A stretch of DNA of 64,000 bases from CAMLIZ01 sp966212505 (GTDB lineage Bacteria > Pseudomonadota > Gammaproteobacteria > Burkholderiales > Burkholderiaceae_C). Below the pieces are notes generated by a model, which was not told where the DNA came from, ran no database searches, and saw only the letters and a program-made list of their open reading frames with translations. The DNA lies in NCBI GenBank assembly GCA_966212505.1, contig CBIHRS010000006.1, positions 1-64,000 on the forward strand, in the 5' to 3' direction. Shown here in pieces: positions 8,376 through 18,653 of this stretch; position 1 is the first letter of the stretch, and each line of letters begins with the position of its first letter. The position numbers and the translations under genes were made by a program.

Positions 8376-10381
8376 GAGGTGGTGGCCGCGGCCACGGTCT
8401 GTTGGATCGGCAGCGTGAAGCGGAAGACGGTGCCGCCGCCCGCCTCCGGCGAACGGCTTTCGAAATCGAGCGCACCGCCATGCTGCTCGATCACGGTACG
8501 GCAAAGGCTCAGGCCCAGGCCCATGCCCTCGCTGCGCGTGGTGAAGAACGGCGTGAACAAGTGCTCGGCCACATCAGGCGCGATGCCGGGGCCGGCGTCG
8601 GCCACCTCGAAGCGCACGCGGCGCTCGCCCTCGCGCCGCACGCGCAAGGTCAGCACGCGCTCGGCCAATGGCGTGGCAGGGTCCATCGCCTGGATGCCGT
8701 TGCGCGTGAGGTTGAGCAGCACCTGCTCCAGCATCGTGCGGTCGCACAGCACCTGTGGCGCCGGCCGCGGCACGTCGACCTCGATGCGCGTGCCGCTCTT
8801 GCGCGCCTGCAGGCGCACCAGCGGCAGCACCGCATCCACGAGATGGTCAGCCGCGATGGCCTCACGCACATGCTCACGGCGGCGCACGAAGTCGTGCACG
8901 CTCTTGATCACACGGCCGGCGCGCTCGGCCTGCTCGGCGATGCGCGTCATCGCCTGACGCACCATCGGCAGCGTGTCGTCGTCGGGCTGCGCCAGCATGT
9001 TCATCGAGCCCGAGGCATAGCTGGCGATGGCTGCCAGCGGCTGGTTCAGCTCATGGCTCACCAGCGAGGCCATCTCGCCCATGGTCGCGAGCCGCGCGGT
9101 GGCCTGCAGGCGATCCTGCTGCTGGCGCGACAGCTCCTCGACGCGGCGCTGCGCGCTGATGTCGAGCACCGCGCCCATCCAGCCCACCTGCTCGCCGGCC
9201 CCGTCGACCAGCGGCGCCTCATAGATCATCACCGGGAAACGCTCGCCGTTCTTGCGCACGAACACCGTCTCGAGGCCTTCGCGCGGGGTGTGAAGCTGGC
9301 GCGCCTCTTCCATCGCATCGGCGGGCCAGTAGGGCGGCGGGCCGGGCTGCATCAGCTCGTCGGCGCTGTAGCCCACCATCGCGCAGAACGCGGGGTTCAC
9401 GTAGGTGATGCGGCCTTCGAGATCGCGAGCGCGCAGGCCGGTGATCAGCGAGTCTTCCATCGCCTTGCGGAAGCTCAGCGCCTCGGCCAGCGCGGCCTCG
9501 GCACTCGCGCGCTTGCGCACGTCGCGCAGCAGCAGCACCACCACCGCATACAGCGCGAGCGACAGGCCCAGCACCAGTGCGGTCGTGAGGTTGGGGATCA
9601 ACCGCGGCCGCCCCTCGGCGCTGTCGGCCCGCAGCTGCAGCGCGGCGCCGGGCAGGTCGACCAGGCGCGCGGCGTGATAGACCCCGGCCCCGCGCGGCAC
9701 ACCGGCGCGCGCCAGCCGCGAACCATCGGCCTCGACGAACGACAGCTCGTAGGCACGCGCCTGTTCGGCCGCCGCGGCGGTCTCCAGCACGGCAGGCAAG
9801 GCGAAGGTGGCGACCATGAAGCCCGCATCGCGCCCGCCCACGCGCATCGGGATGCACACATCCATCGCCTCGATGCCGGCACCATCGGGCTGCGGCACGT
9901 AGTAGCCGCGCGAGAAGCTCGGCATCGCCGACCGGCGGGCCGCGGCGCAGGCCAGCTCGGCGCCCGTGTCCAGCGACGCACGAGGCGTCTGCGCGAACAG
10001 CGGCGGCCGGTAGGGCGTGTCGACCGCCTCGACGATCTGCAGCTGCGGCGTGCGCCGCTCGAGCCGCAGCAGCTCATGGTGCTGCGGCAGCAGGGTAGCG
10101 GCATCGTTGCGCCATTGCGCGGGCGTGGCGTCGTTCCACAGCAGCGCCTGCAGGCGCTGCACATGCTGGGAGAGGTCGCGCTTGACCTCGATCGCGGTTT
10201 CGGTGGCCACCTGCTCCACGCGCTCCTGCGCCCGTGCCGCCTCGTAGTTGACGCTCAGCATCACGAGCAGGCTCTGCGCCACGAGCAGCAGCGCCACCAG
10301 CGCGACCCAGGGCAGCGCCCGCCGCAGGCGGCGCGGCCGCCGCGTGTCGGCAGGCGGTGCGGGAGCAGGCAGGAAGCTCAT
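8372..10381 (-). CDS. PAS-domain sensor histidine kinase (DctS-like)
   Basis: Membrane sensor of 669 residues. After a basic proline-rich start comes a transmembrane helix (LPWVALVALLLVAQSLLVML), then an extracytoplasmic sensing region of about 250 residues, a second helix (TTALVLGLSLALYAVVVLLL), a PAS domain (YVNPAFCAMVGYSADEL), the phosphoacceptor H-box (LVSHELNQPLAAIASYA) and an HATPase domain (LLNLTRNGIQAMD, DAGPGIAP, GMGLGLSLC). This layout matches DctS/FixL-type kinases. It overlaps its response regulator by four bases and is divergent from maeB, so a C4-dicarboxylate or related organic acid is a reasonable but unproven signal. Confidence 0.93.
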   Translation of the reverse strand: MSFLPAPAPPADTRRPRRLRRALPWVALVALLLVAQSLLVMLSVNYEAARAQERVEQVATETAIEVKRDLSQHVQRLQALLWNDATPAQWRNDAATLLPQHHELLRLERRTPQLQIVEAVDTPYRPPLFAQTPRASLDTGAELACAAARRSAMPSFSRGYYVPQPDGAGIEAMDVCIPMRVGGRDAGFMVATFALPAVLETAAAAEQARAYELSFVEADGSRLARAGVPRGAGVYHAARLVDLPGAALQLRADSAEGRPRLIPNLTTALVLGLSLALYAVVVLLLRDVRKRASAEAALAEALSFRKAMEDSLITGLRARDLEGRITYVNPAFCAMVGYSADELMQPGPPPYWPADAMEEARQLHTPREGLETVFVRKNGERFPVMIYEAPLVDGAGEQVGWMGAVLDISAQRRVEELSRQQQDRLQATARLATMGEMASLVSHELNQPLAAIASYASGSMNMLAQPDDDTLPMVRQAMTRIAEQAERAGRVIKSVHDFVRRREHVREAIAADHLVDAVLPLVRLQARKSGTRIEVDVPRPAPQVLCDRTMLEQVLLNLTRNGIQAMDPATPLAERVLTLRVRREGERRVRFEVADAGPGIAPDVAEHLFTPFFTTRSEGMGLGLSLCRTVIEQHGGALDFESRSPEAGGGTVFRFTLPIQQTVAAATTS

Positions 10382-10422
10382 GGAGATGGATCGAGTATGA
10401 GTGGCGGCCCTGTCGCGCACGG

Positions 10423-10438
10423 TACGCAATTTTGCGCA
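10423..10438. promoter_or_regulatory. Near-palindrome between sensor kinase and maeB
   Basis: TACGCAA-TT-TTGCGCA, arms matching at 6 of 7 positions, in the 142-base divergent region. It is 42 bases upstream of the kinase start and 85 upstream of maeB. Such a site would suit the FixJ-type regulator encoded next door, controlling both directions, but the binding protein is inferred. A TACAAT -10-like box for maeB lies at 10487-10492. Confidence 0.4.
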
Positions 10439-10523
10439 TCGGGGCGGCGTTGCGAGTGGCGCACACTGGATGTGAAAACCCACTCCTACAATCGTTTCCC
10501 CGTTCGCTGCCGAGAGATCCGCG

Positions 10524-12818
<2,295 letters not shown>

Positions 12819-12862
12819 TAAATTTTTGCGCAGCGCATGATGTGAGGTTTTTGGCGCATCCT

Positions 12863-12890
12863 TTGACAGGTAAGCGCCTACTCATACCCT
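12863..12890 (+). promoter_or_regulatory. Candidate sigma70 promoter for the RNase gene
   Basis: A perfect -35 hexamer TTGACA at 12863-12868, a 16-base spacer and a weak -10 TACCCT at 12885-12890. This would give a leader of about 80 bases before the GTG start at 12977. That leader ends in a perfect 10-base palindrome GGGTTAACCC (12967-12976) touching the start codon, which could hide the ribosome-binding region. Confidence 0.45.
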
Positions 12891-12976
12891 AGAAAACCTG
12901 CTCCAATTTGAGGCAGCGGCTTGAGCTTTCCCGGCCGTTTCGGTACCATTTTGGTTTCAGATTTCAGGGTTAACCC

Positions 12977-13405
12977 GTGGGTCAGGCCGTTCGGTCGCTG
13001 CTGGAGCAGTCTCTTCGCAAGTGGGGGTTTGCTCTTCTAGGCGCCGCGGCCCTCGCCGGCGCAACGCTGCTGCCCGCCGAAGCCTCCTGGGCCAGGCGGG
13101 CATCCGACGAAGCGTCCATCACAGTGCAGCTTGCTGCACTGCCGCAGGAAGCCCAGGCCACCGAACGCCTCATCCGCGCCGGCGGTCCGTTTCCTTATGC
13201 CAAGGATGGCAGCGTGTTCGGCAACCGCGAACGCCAGCTGCCCCGGAAGCCGCGCGGCTACTACCGCGAGTACACGGTCAAGACGCCCCAGGCGCATGAC
13301 CGCGGACCGCGGCGCATCGTGTGCGGCGGCACACCCCCGACTCGCCCTGAAGCCTGCTATTACACCGACGATCACTATGCGAGCTTTCGCCGCATCGTGC
13401 AGTGA
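12977..13405 (+). CDS. Secreted guanyl-type ribonuclease (barnase/RNase N1 family)
   Basis: A 142-residue exported protein. Residues 1-38 form a signal peptide (basic start, hydrophobic GFALLGAAALAGATLL, cleavage near EASWA). The C-terminal half has the microbial RNase N1/T1 pattern with the expected catalytic Glu98 (YYREYTV), Arg112/113 (RGPRRIV) and His133 (YTDDHYASFR). Cys116 and Cys127 could form a disulfide. The expected activity is cleavage of single-stranded RNA after G, outside the cytoplasm. The start is GTG. The next gene is a barstar-like protein, the classic inhibitor of this enzyme family, whose reading frame opens within the last codons of this one. The pair protects the producing cell if any enzyme stays inside. 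Confidence 0.88.
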   Translation: MGQAVRSLLEQSLRKWGFALLGAAALAGATLLPAEASWARRASDEASITVQLAALPQEAQATERLIRAGGPFPYAKDGSVFGNRERQLPRKPRGYYREYTVKTPQAHDRGPRRIVCGGTPPTRPEACYYTDDHYASFRRIVQ

Positions 13406-13449
13406 TCACGGCGGCAACGGTTTTGTGTGACTCCTGGAGGAACGTGGCC

Positions 13450-13845
13450 ATGCTTTTGCAGACCGTCCGTCCCAACATCGTGCAGTCCATCCGAGCGTAC
13501 CGGGTGGACGACCTGATGCAGACCGCGCAGGCGGCTGGTCAGCATTTCCTGTACGCCAACCTTTCCAACGCCCAGTCGAAGCAGGAGGTGCTCGAGAGCA
13601 TCGCCGAATCCTTCCTGTTCCCGGCCCACTTCGGCAAGAACCTCGACGCGCTGTACGACTGCATGACCGACCTCGTGCACAAATCGGGCCAGCAGCCGGG
13701 CTTCGTCGTGGTGCTCGAGCAGTTGCCCGACAACCCGCGTTTCGACCGCGAGGCGCGCGAGCAGTTGCTCGATGTCTTCCGCGATGCCGCCGACTTCTGG
13801 GCGGAACGGAAAATCCCCTTCAGGTGCTTCTATTCTTTTCAGTAG
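13450..13845 (+). CDS. Barstar-family ribonuclease inhibitor
   Basis: Small cytoplasmic protein, 131 residues from ATG 13450, chosen because GGAGG stands nine bases upstream; GTG at 13444 and a longer form from 13402 are also in frame. It shows the barstar pattern: a short strand, then NLSNAQSKQEVLESIAESFLFPAHFGKNLDALYDCMTDL split over two helices, where FGKNLDAL includes the conserved Asn-Leu-Asp-Ala that positions the inhibitory helix, and a later strand GFVVVLEQLP. It directly follows the RNase gene, so the two probably form one transcript. Inhibition of that RNase is inferred from family and position. Confidence 0.9.
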   Translation: MLLQTVRPNIVQSIRAYRVDDLMQTAQAAGQHFLYANLSNAQSKQEVLESIAESFLFPAHFGKNLDALYDCMTDLVHKSGQQPGFVVVLEQLPDNPRFDREAREQLLDVFRDAADFWAERKIPFRCFYSFQ

Positions 13846-14029
13846 CCCGCTCCCAGGAAAACGGGTCATGGGAGCGGGCGACGGAAGTGGCCCCGCAAGC
13901 GACTGAAAAGCCGAAGAGCACCGCGAAGAACGCACCGAACGCGAACTTCGGGATGAACATGCCGATGATGAGCAGCGCGTTCGACACGGCGATGTGGCTG
14001 AACGCCGCCTGACCCGGCAGCGTCTCCAC
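13820..14029 (-). CDS. Possible small membrane protein
   Basis: A 69-residue frame from GTG 14029. Its middle is strongly hydrophobic (SNALLIIGMFIPKFAF, FGAFFAVLFGFSVACG) and it has a polar tail (SHDPFSWERATEKNRST). No ribosome-binding site is visible. It sits just beyond a terminator-like hairpin of rsmA, and its end overlaps the barstar gene by 26 bases. The opposite strand over the same bases has an open frame of equal G/C bias but unlikely composition. I do not recognise the family. It may be a chance frame. Confidence 0.25.
   Translation of the reverse strand: METLPGQAAFSHIAVSNALLIIGMFIPKFAFGAFFAVLFGFSVACGATSVARSHDPFSWERATEKNRST
13845..13879. terminator. Inverted repeat after the barstar gene
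   Basis: Perfect 11-base arms GCCCGCTCCCA / TGGGAGCGGGC around a 13-base loop, starting at the last base of the barstar gene. It could end the RNase-barstar transcript or protect its 3' end. There is no T-run after it, so Rho-independent function is uncertain. Confidence 0.4.
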
Positions 14030-14031
14030 CC

Positions 14032-14060
14032 GAAAAGAGCAGCCATCGGCTGCTCTTTTC
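14032..14060. terminator. Bidirectional terminator of rsmA
   Basis: Perfect 13-base stem GAAAAGAGCAGCC / GGCTGCTCTTTTC with a 3-base loop, four bases beyond the rsmA stop. The A-rich and T-rich ends of the stem, with GTTTTC following on the + strand, would work in both directions, ending rsmA leftward and RNase-barstar read-through rightward. Confidence 0.8.
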
Positions 14061-14064
14061 GTTT

Positions 14065-14826
14065 TCAGGCCGACAGCGCCGATGCGAGCGCCAGGTACTC
14101 GGCCACCGGCACCTCCTCGGCCCGGCGCTGCAGGTCGAAGCTGCCGCCGAAGCTGCGATCCTCGAGCCAGCGGCCCAGCGAATGGCGCAGCAGCTTGCGA
14201 CGCTGCGAGAAGGCCGACGCCACCAGCTGGCCCAGCAGCTCGGCGTCCACCGCGGCAGCCTTGGGCAGCGGCTGCATGCGCACCACCGCCGAATCGACCC
14301 GCGGCGGCGGATCGAAGGCCTCGGGCGGCACGTCGATGATGGATTCGATGTCGTAGCGCCACTGCAGCATCACCGACAGGCGGCCATAGTCCTTGCTGCC
14401 CGGGCCGGCGGCCATGCGGTCGACCACTTCCTTCTGCAGCATGAAGTGCTGGTCGACGACATGGTCGACCGACTCCAGCAGGTGGAACAGGATCGGCGTG
14501 GAGATGTTGTACGGCAGGTTGCCCACCACCCGCAGCTTGCGGCCACGTTCGGCAGCCAGCGCCGTGAAATCGACCTTCAGCACGTCGGCCTGCACGACCG
14601 TCAGCTCGGGGCGCTTCATCAGGCGCGCGGCGAGGTCGCGGTCGAGCTCGATCACGGTGAGCTTGCCGCTGCGCGCGACCAGCGGATTGGTCATCGCCCC
14701 CAGGCCGGGCCCGATCTCGACCAGTTGATCATCCGGCTGCGGATCGATCGCGTCGACGATCGCATCGATGATCGCGTCGTCGGCCAGGAAGTGCTGGCCG
14801 AAGCGCTTGCGCGCGATGTGTTTCAC
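14065..14826 (-). CDS. rsmA: 16S rRNA dimethyladenosine methyltransferase
   Basis: Dimethylates two adjacent adenines near the 3' end of 16S rRNA during small-subunit assembly, using SAM. The 253-residue protein has the KsgA/RsmA hallmarks: KRFGQHFLAD at the start, the SAM site LVEIGPGLGAMT, the catalytic NLPYNIS and the later FSQRRKLLRHSL. Start ATG 14826 overlaps the surA stop (ATGA). lptD-surA-rsmA is the usual proteobacterial arrangement, commonly with pdxA between the last two; pdxA is absent here. Confidence 0.97.
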   Translation of the reverse strand: MKHIARKRFGQHFLADDAIIDAIVDAIDPQPDDQLVEIGPGLGAMTNPLVARSGKLTVIELDRDLAARLMKRPELTVVQADVLKVDFTALAAERGRKLRVVGNLPYNISTPILFHLLESVDHVVDQHFMLQKEVVDRMAAGPGSKDYGRLSVMLQWRYDIESIIDVPPEAFDPPPRVDSAVVRMQPLPKAAAVDAELLGQLVASAFSQRRKLLRHSLGRWLEDRSFGGSFDLQRRAEEVPVAEYLALASALSA

Positions 14827-16142
14827 TGCGGCGGTTCGCGGTATTCGATGTAGGCCCTGTTGCGCAGGTCACGCACCCACTCGGCATAGGCCTCGTCGAA
14901 CTTCTGCTCGCGCAGCACGTTGCGCGCCTGTTCACGCACCTGCTTGGCGTCGAGCGCTACTTCGCGGCGATCGACCACCTGGATCAGGTGCACGCCGAAG
15001 CGAGAGGTGATCGGGTCGGAGATGCCGCCGACTGGCAGGCGGTTCATCGCCTCCTCGAACTCCGGCACGAAGCTGCCGGGCGAGGTCCAGCCGAGGTCGC
15101 CGCCCTGCGGCGCGCTGCCGTCCTCCGAATGCTGCCGCGCCAGGTCTTCGAAGTTCGCGCGGCGCTGCTCGATCTGGCGCTTGTACTCGGCCAGGCGCTT
15201 GACCGCCGCCTCGGCAGGCAGTTGATCGGACGGGCGCAGCAGGATGTGGCGGGCATGTGTCTGCGTGACCTTGAAGGCCGAGCCGTCGCGCCGCTCGATC
15301 AGCTTGAGCACATGGAAGCCCGCACCGGTGCGCAGCAGCGTCGGCGCGACGTCTCCGGGCTTGAGGTTGCGCACCGCCGCGACGAACACATCCGGCAGGC
15401 GACTCGCCGGCTTCAGGCCGATTTCGCCGCCGTTCTGCCGGTTGGTGTCTTCGGAGACCTGCCTGGCCACCAGCGCGAAGTCTTCGCCCGCCCTCACGCG
15501 ATCGAGCGCGGCCTCGGCGCGTGCCTTGCGGACATCCACCACCGCATCCGGGGCGCCCTCGGGCACCGGCACCAGGATCTGCGCCAGGTTGTACTCCGCC
15601 TCCGAAGCCGCGGCACCGCGCTGCTTGTCGACGAAGGCATCGAGCTCGGCATCGGTGATGCGGATACGGCCCTGCACCTCGCGCTCGCGCACGCGCTCGA
15701 CCAGCATCTGGTCGCGCAGGTTGGCGCGGAAGCGGGCGTAATCCATGCCTTCGCGACGCAGGCGCTCCTTCAGTTGCGGCAGGGTGAGCTGGTTCTGCGC
15801 AGCCACGCTCTGCACCGCGCGGTCGACCTCGGGCTCCTCGATGCGGACGCCGCTGTCGCGCGCATAGGTGACGAGCACGCGCTCCTCGATCAGCGCATCG
15901 AGCACCTGCTGGCGCAGCTCGCTCTCGGGCGGCAGGCGGGTGTTGCTGCGCGCCGCGTTCTCGCGGATGCGCGCAAGGCGCTGCTCGACCTCGCCGGCGG
16001 TCACCAGCTCCTGGTTGACGACGACCGCGATATGGTCGCCGCCGCGCAGCGCGGGCGCAGCCGGCACCTGGGCGGCGCACAGCGCCAGCAATAGGGCGGC
16101 GCAGGCGCGGCGGGTCTTCTCGAAACGGGATGAATCAGTCAT
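14823..16142 (-). CDS. surA: Periplasmic chaperone / peptidyl-prolyl isomerase SurA
   Basis: Folds outer-membrane proteins, LptD among them, in the periplasm. The 439-residue protein starts at ATG 16142 (MTDSSRF), with a signal peptide ending near VPAAPA. A SurA N-terminal chaperone domain follows (HIAVVVNQELVTAGEVEQRL), then two parvulin domains; the second is well conserved (HARHILLRP, GGDLGWTSPGSFVPEFE, FGVHLIQV). The start overlaps the lptD stop by eight bases and the stop overlaps rsmA by four, so all three genes are coupled. An in-frame extension upstream runs into lptD and is unlikely. Confidence 0.96.
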   Translation of the reverse strand: MTDSSRFEKTRRACAALLLALCAAQVPAAPALRGGDHIAVVVNQELVTAGEVEQRLARIRENAARSNTRLPPESELRQQVLDALIEERVLVTYARDSGVRIEEPEVDRAVQSVAAQNQLTLPQLKERLRREGMDYARFRANLRDQMLVERVREREVQGRIRITDAELDAFVDKQRGAAASEAEYNLAQILVPVPEGAPDAVVDVRKARAEAALDRVRAGEDFALVARQVSEDTNRQNGGEIGLKPASRLPDVFVAAVRNLKPGDVAPTLLRTGAGFHVLKLIERRDGSAFKVTQTHARHILLRPSDQLPAEAAVKRLAEYKRQIEQRRANFEDLARQHSEDGSAPQGGDLGWTSPGSFVPEFEEAMNRLPVGGISDPITSRFGVHLIQVVDRREVALDAKQVREQARNVLREQKFDEAYAEWVRDLRNRAYIEYREPPQ

Positions 16143-18627
16143 AGATCTGGCTTGCGGAGGGTTCGGTGCGCTCCTCGCGCAGCAGCCGATAGCCCGCAAT
16201 ATTGTCCTTCAAGACTTTCAGCGGGTTGGCGCCCAGGTTCAGCTTGGACAGGCCGACGAATTCGAGCTGGATGCCCACGCGCGTGGTCGCTTCGGTGCGC
16301 CCGGTGGACACGCGCTCGGCCACCACGCGGCCGATCCAGCAGCCGGCGTCGTATTCGAGGCCGATCAGCGAATCGGTGAGGCGGCTGTCGCGCTTGTTGT
16401 AGTTGAGCCAGCCCACGCTGTACCAGCTGCCGGTACACGAACCACCGCCACCGCTGCCCGGCTTGCGTGCCGGGCCGTAGATCGGCCACTGCCAACCCAC
16501 GTCGACCTGCTCGCTCGCATTGCGGGTGTAGCGGTAGTGCATGCTGACGGTGCGGAACGGCCCCGGCGAGTAGCGCACGCCCATCAGCGAACGGCTCACG
16601 CGCGAGCTGTCGGGGCTGTACTGCAGCGAGCCGTCCACCGTCCAGTGCGGTATCAGCGTCGACGAGGCGAGCAGCAGCACGTCGGAGAAGCGCTGGTCGG
16701 TCGGCCCGCCTTCGGTGGTGAGGCCGCCTTCGGTGGAAGGCGTGATCTGCTGGGTACGGAACAGGTAGCGCTGCGCGATGCCGAGGCGCATGGTCTCGGC
16801 ACCGGTCTTGGCATCGAGCCAGCGCGTGGTGACGCCGGCGGTGAGCTGGTGTGCATCCGACACCCGATCGACGCCGGCGAACGCGTTCTCGCTGTAGACC
16901 GAGATGTCGTTGAAGTCCTTGCCCACCGCATCGAAGTTGGGCAGGCTGGACTGGTTGCGGTACGGCGTGTTCACATACAGCAGCCGCGGCTCCAGCGTCT
17001 GGCGCATCGGCTGGCCGAACCAGCGGCTGTCGCGCTCGAACACGAGGCCGCTGTCGACGCTGAAGGTCGGGATCACGCGCGACGCGCGGCGCCGGCCGTC
17101 GCTCATCGCCTGGTCGGTGGCGTAGCTCGCGGCATTGACCGTGAGCCTGGGCGTCAGCCAGCCGCCAGGGATGGACACCGGCCAGCTCAGGCTGCCCAGC
17201 GCATGCCAGCGGTCGCCGGTGAGGCGACCGGCGGTGTTGACCGTATCGGGCAGTGTGAAGCGGTTGACCTCGGTCTCGAGGCTGTATTCGAGCCCGTTGC
17301 CGGCCCAGCCGCCGACACGGCCGCTGCCGCGCACGCCGACCTGCGGGCTGCGCTCGTAGGGGGCGTCGATCAGGCTGGTCGGGTCGGCGTTGTTGAGCAC
17401 CTGCCAGCGCTGCACTCGCGCATAGGTGAGCCAGTCGCTGCCCGCGAAGGTGAAGCCGCGGTCGGCCAGTGCATCGAGTGCGAGCAGCCGTGGCGTCAGC
17501 GACGGCACCGAGCGTGGAAAGTCCTTCCAATAGGCGTCGTCGGACACGCGCAGCAGGTTGGCCTGGTAGTGCAGGCCCATCAGCGTGTCGCCCTCGTGCT
17601 GCAGCTGCAGCGAGCGGCGCGTCTCGTGACTGACCCGGTCGTCGGGCAGCACGTTGAGGTCGACCAGCCCGTGGAAGCTGGGCTCGAGATAGCGGAACTC
17701 GGTGTCGAGCGCGAAGCCGCGCCGCGTCATCACCGTGGGCGTGAAGGTGGCATCGCGATTGGGCGCGATGTTCCAGTAGTAGGGCACGCCGACGACGAAA
17801 CCGCTCTTGGTGTCGAAGTTCATCAGCGGCGGCAGCAGGCCCGACTTGCGTGCATCGCTGAGCGGGAAGCTCATCACCGGCGCGCCGAGGATGGGCACGC
17901 CGTAGAACCGCAGCACCGCGCCTTCAGCGACACCGGTGTTGGTGTCGAAGTCCATCTTCACGCGGTCGCTGCTGAGCAGCCACGGCGGATCGCCGGAACC
18001 GTCGCGCGGGCAGCTGGTGTAGGTGGCGCCGACGGCATCGATGCGATGGTCGCCGAGGAAGTCGATGCGCTGCGCATGGCCGCCGGCCTGCGTGGCGGCG
18101 AAGAAGTAGTCGGGCTGGTCGAAGTAGCCTTCGAAGCGCTGCAGGTGCAGCTGCACCTCGGGGCCGCTGAAGACATTGCCGGCCTGGCTGATGCGCACGT
18201 TGCCGCGGGCCTTTGCAAGGTCGTCGGCGTTGTCGTAGCTCAGCCGGTCGGCGCGGATCACGGTGCCGCCGCGGCGCAGCTCGACATGGCCTTCGGCCAC
18301 CGCGTCGAGGTCGGGGCGCGCCCGGATCTGGTCGGCCTGCAGGATCACCGGCAGCTTGTCGCTCGTGCGGGAGGCCGGCGCCTGCAGCGCGGGGCTGGGT
18401 CGCAGCGCGGTGCCGGGCAGGATCTCGGGGCCTTCCTGCGCCCGCGCCATCTGCGCGGCCAGCAGCATCACCGCCGCAGCCAGCGGCGTGCAGCGGGGCA
18501 AGGTCTTCTTCGGCGAAGCGAGCGTTGCTAGGGGCAGCAAGACAACCGGGAGATGAGAGCGAGACTCGAAGGAAGCGGCAGCCGACTGTCGTGCGGAACT
18601 GCGCAGTGCCCCAGGGCTGTCGCGCAA
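16135..18627 (-). CDS. lptD: LPS-assembly protein LptD
   Basis: Outer-membrane barrel that delivers lipopolysaccharide to the cell surface with LptE (2474-2962). The 830-residue frame contains an OstA/LptA-like jellyroll region (LQADQIRARPDLDAVAEG, RLSYDNADDLAKARGNV) and a long C-terminal barrel domain with the LptD pattern (YYWNIAPNRDATFTP). The start is uncertain. From ATG 18627 there are about 40 extra residues before a clear signal sequence; a TTG at 18501 (LPRCTPLAAAVMLLAA) would give a normal signal peptide and leave a divergent promoter region of about 150 bases before amgK. With the ATG only 26 bases separate the two genes. Confidence 0.94.
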   Translation of the reverse strand: MRDSPGALRSSARQSAAASFESRSHLPVVLLPLATLASPKKTLPRCTPLAAAVMLLAAQMARAQEGPEILPGTALRPSPALQAPASRTSDKLPVILQADQIRARPDLDAVAEGHVELRRGGTVIRADRLSYDNADDLAKARGNVRISQAGNVFSGPEVQLHLQRFEGYFDQPDYFFAATQAGGHAQRIDFLGDHRIDAVGATYTSCPRDGSGDPPWLLSSDRVKMDFDTNTGVAEGAVLRFYGVPILGAPVMSFPLSDARKSGLLPPLMNFDTKSGFVVGVPYYWNIAPNRDATFTPTVMTRRGFALDTEFRYLEPSFHGLVDLNVLPDDRVSHETRRSLQLQHEGDTLMGLHYQANLLRVSDDAYWKDFPRSVPSLTPRLLALDALADRGFTFAGSDWLTYARVQRWQVLNNADPTSLIDAPYERSPQVGVRGSGRVGGWAGNGLEYSLETEVNRFTLPDTVNTAGRLTGDRWHALGSLSWPVSIPGGWLTPRLTVNAASYATDQAMSDGRRRASRVIPTFSVDSGLVFERDSRWFGQPMRQTLEPRLLYVNTPYRNQSSLPNFDAVGKDFNDISVYSENAFAGVDRVSDAHQLTAGVTTRWLDAKTGAETMRLGIAQRYLFRTQQITPSTEGGLTTEGGPTDQRFSDVLLLASSTLIPHWTVDGSLQYSPDSSRVSRSLMGVRYSPGPFRTVSMHYRYTRNASEQVDVGWQWPIYGPARKPGSGGGGSCTGSWYSVGWLNYNKRDSRLTDSLIGLEYDAGCWIGRVVAERVSTGRTEATTRVGIQLEFVGLSKLNLGANPLKVLKDNIAGYRLLREERTEPSASQIYD

Positions 18628-18638
18628 GGGGCGGTTTG

Positions 18639-18644
18639 TAGAAT
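18639..18644 (+). promoter_or_regulatory. -10-like box just upstream of amgK
   Basis: TAGAAT nine bases before the amgK ATG, preceded by no good -35 hexamer. If used, transcription would begin only a few bases before the start codon, giving an almost leaderless message. No Shine-Dalgarno sequence is present, which is consistent. Confidence 0.4.
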
Positions 18645-18653
18645 CGATTATCC

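Noticed and set aside
15868..18531. Plus-strand open frame opposite surA and lptD.
   Set aside because: Shadow; no domain, and lptD and surA are certain.
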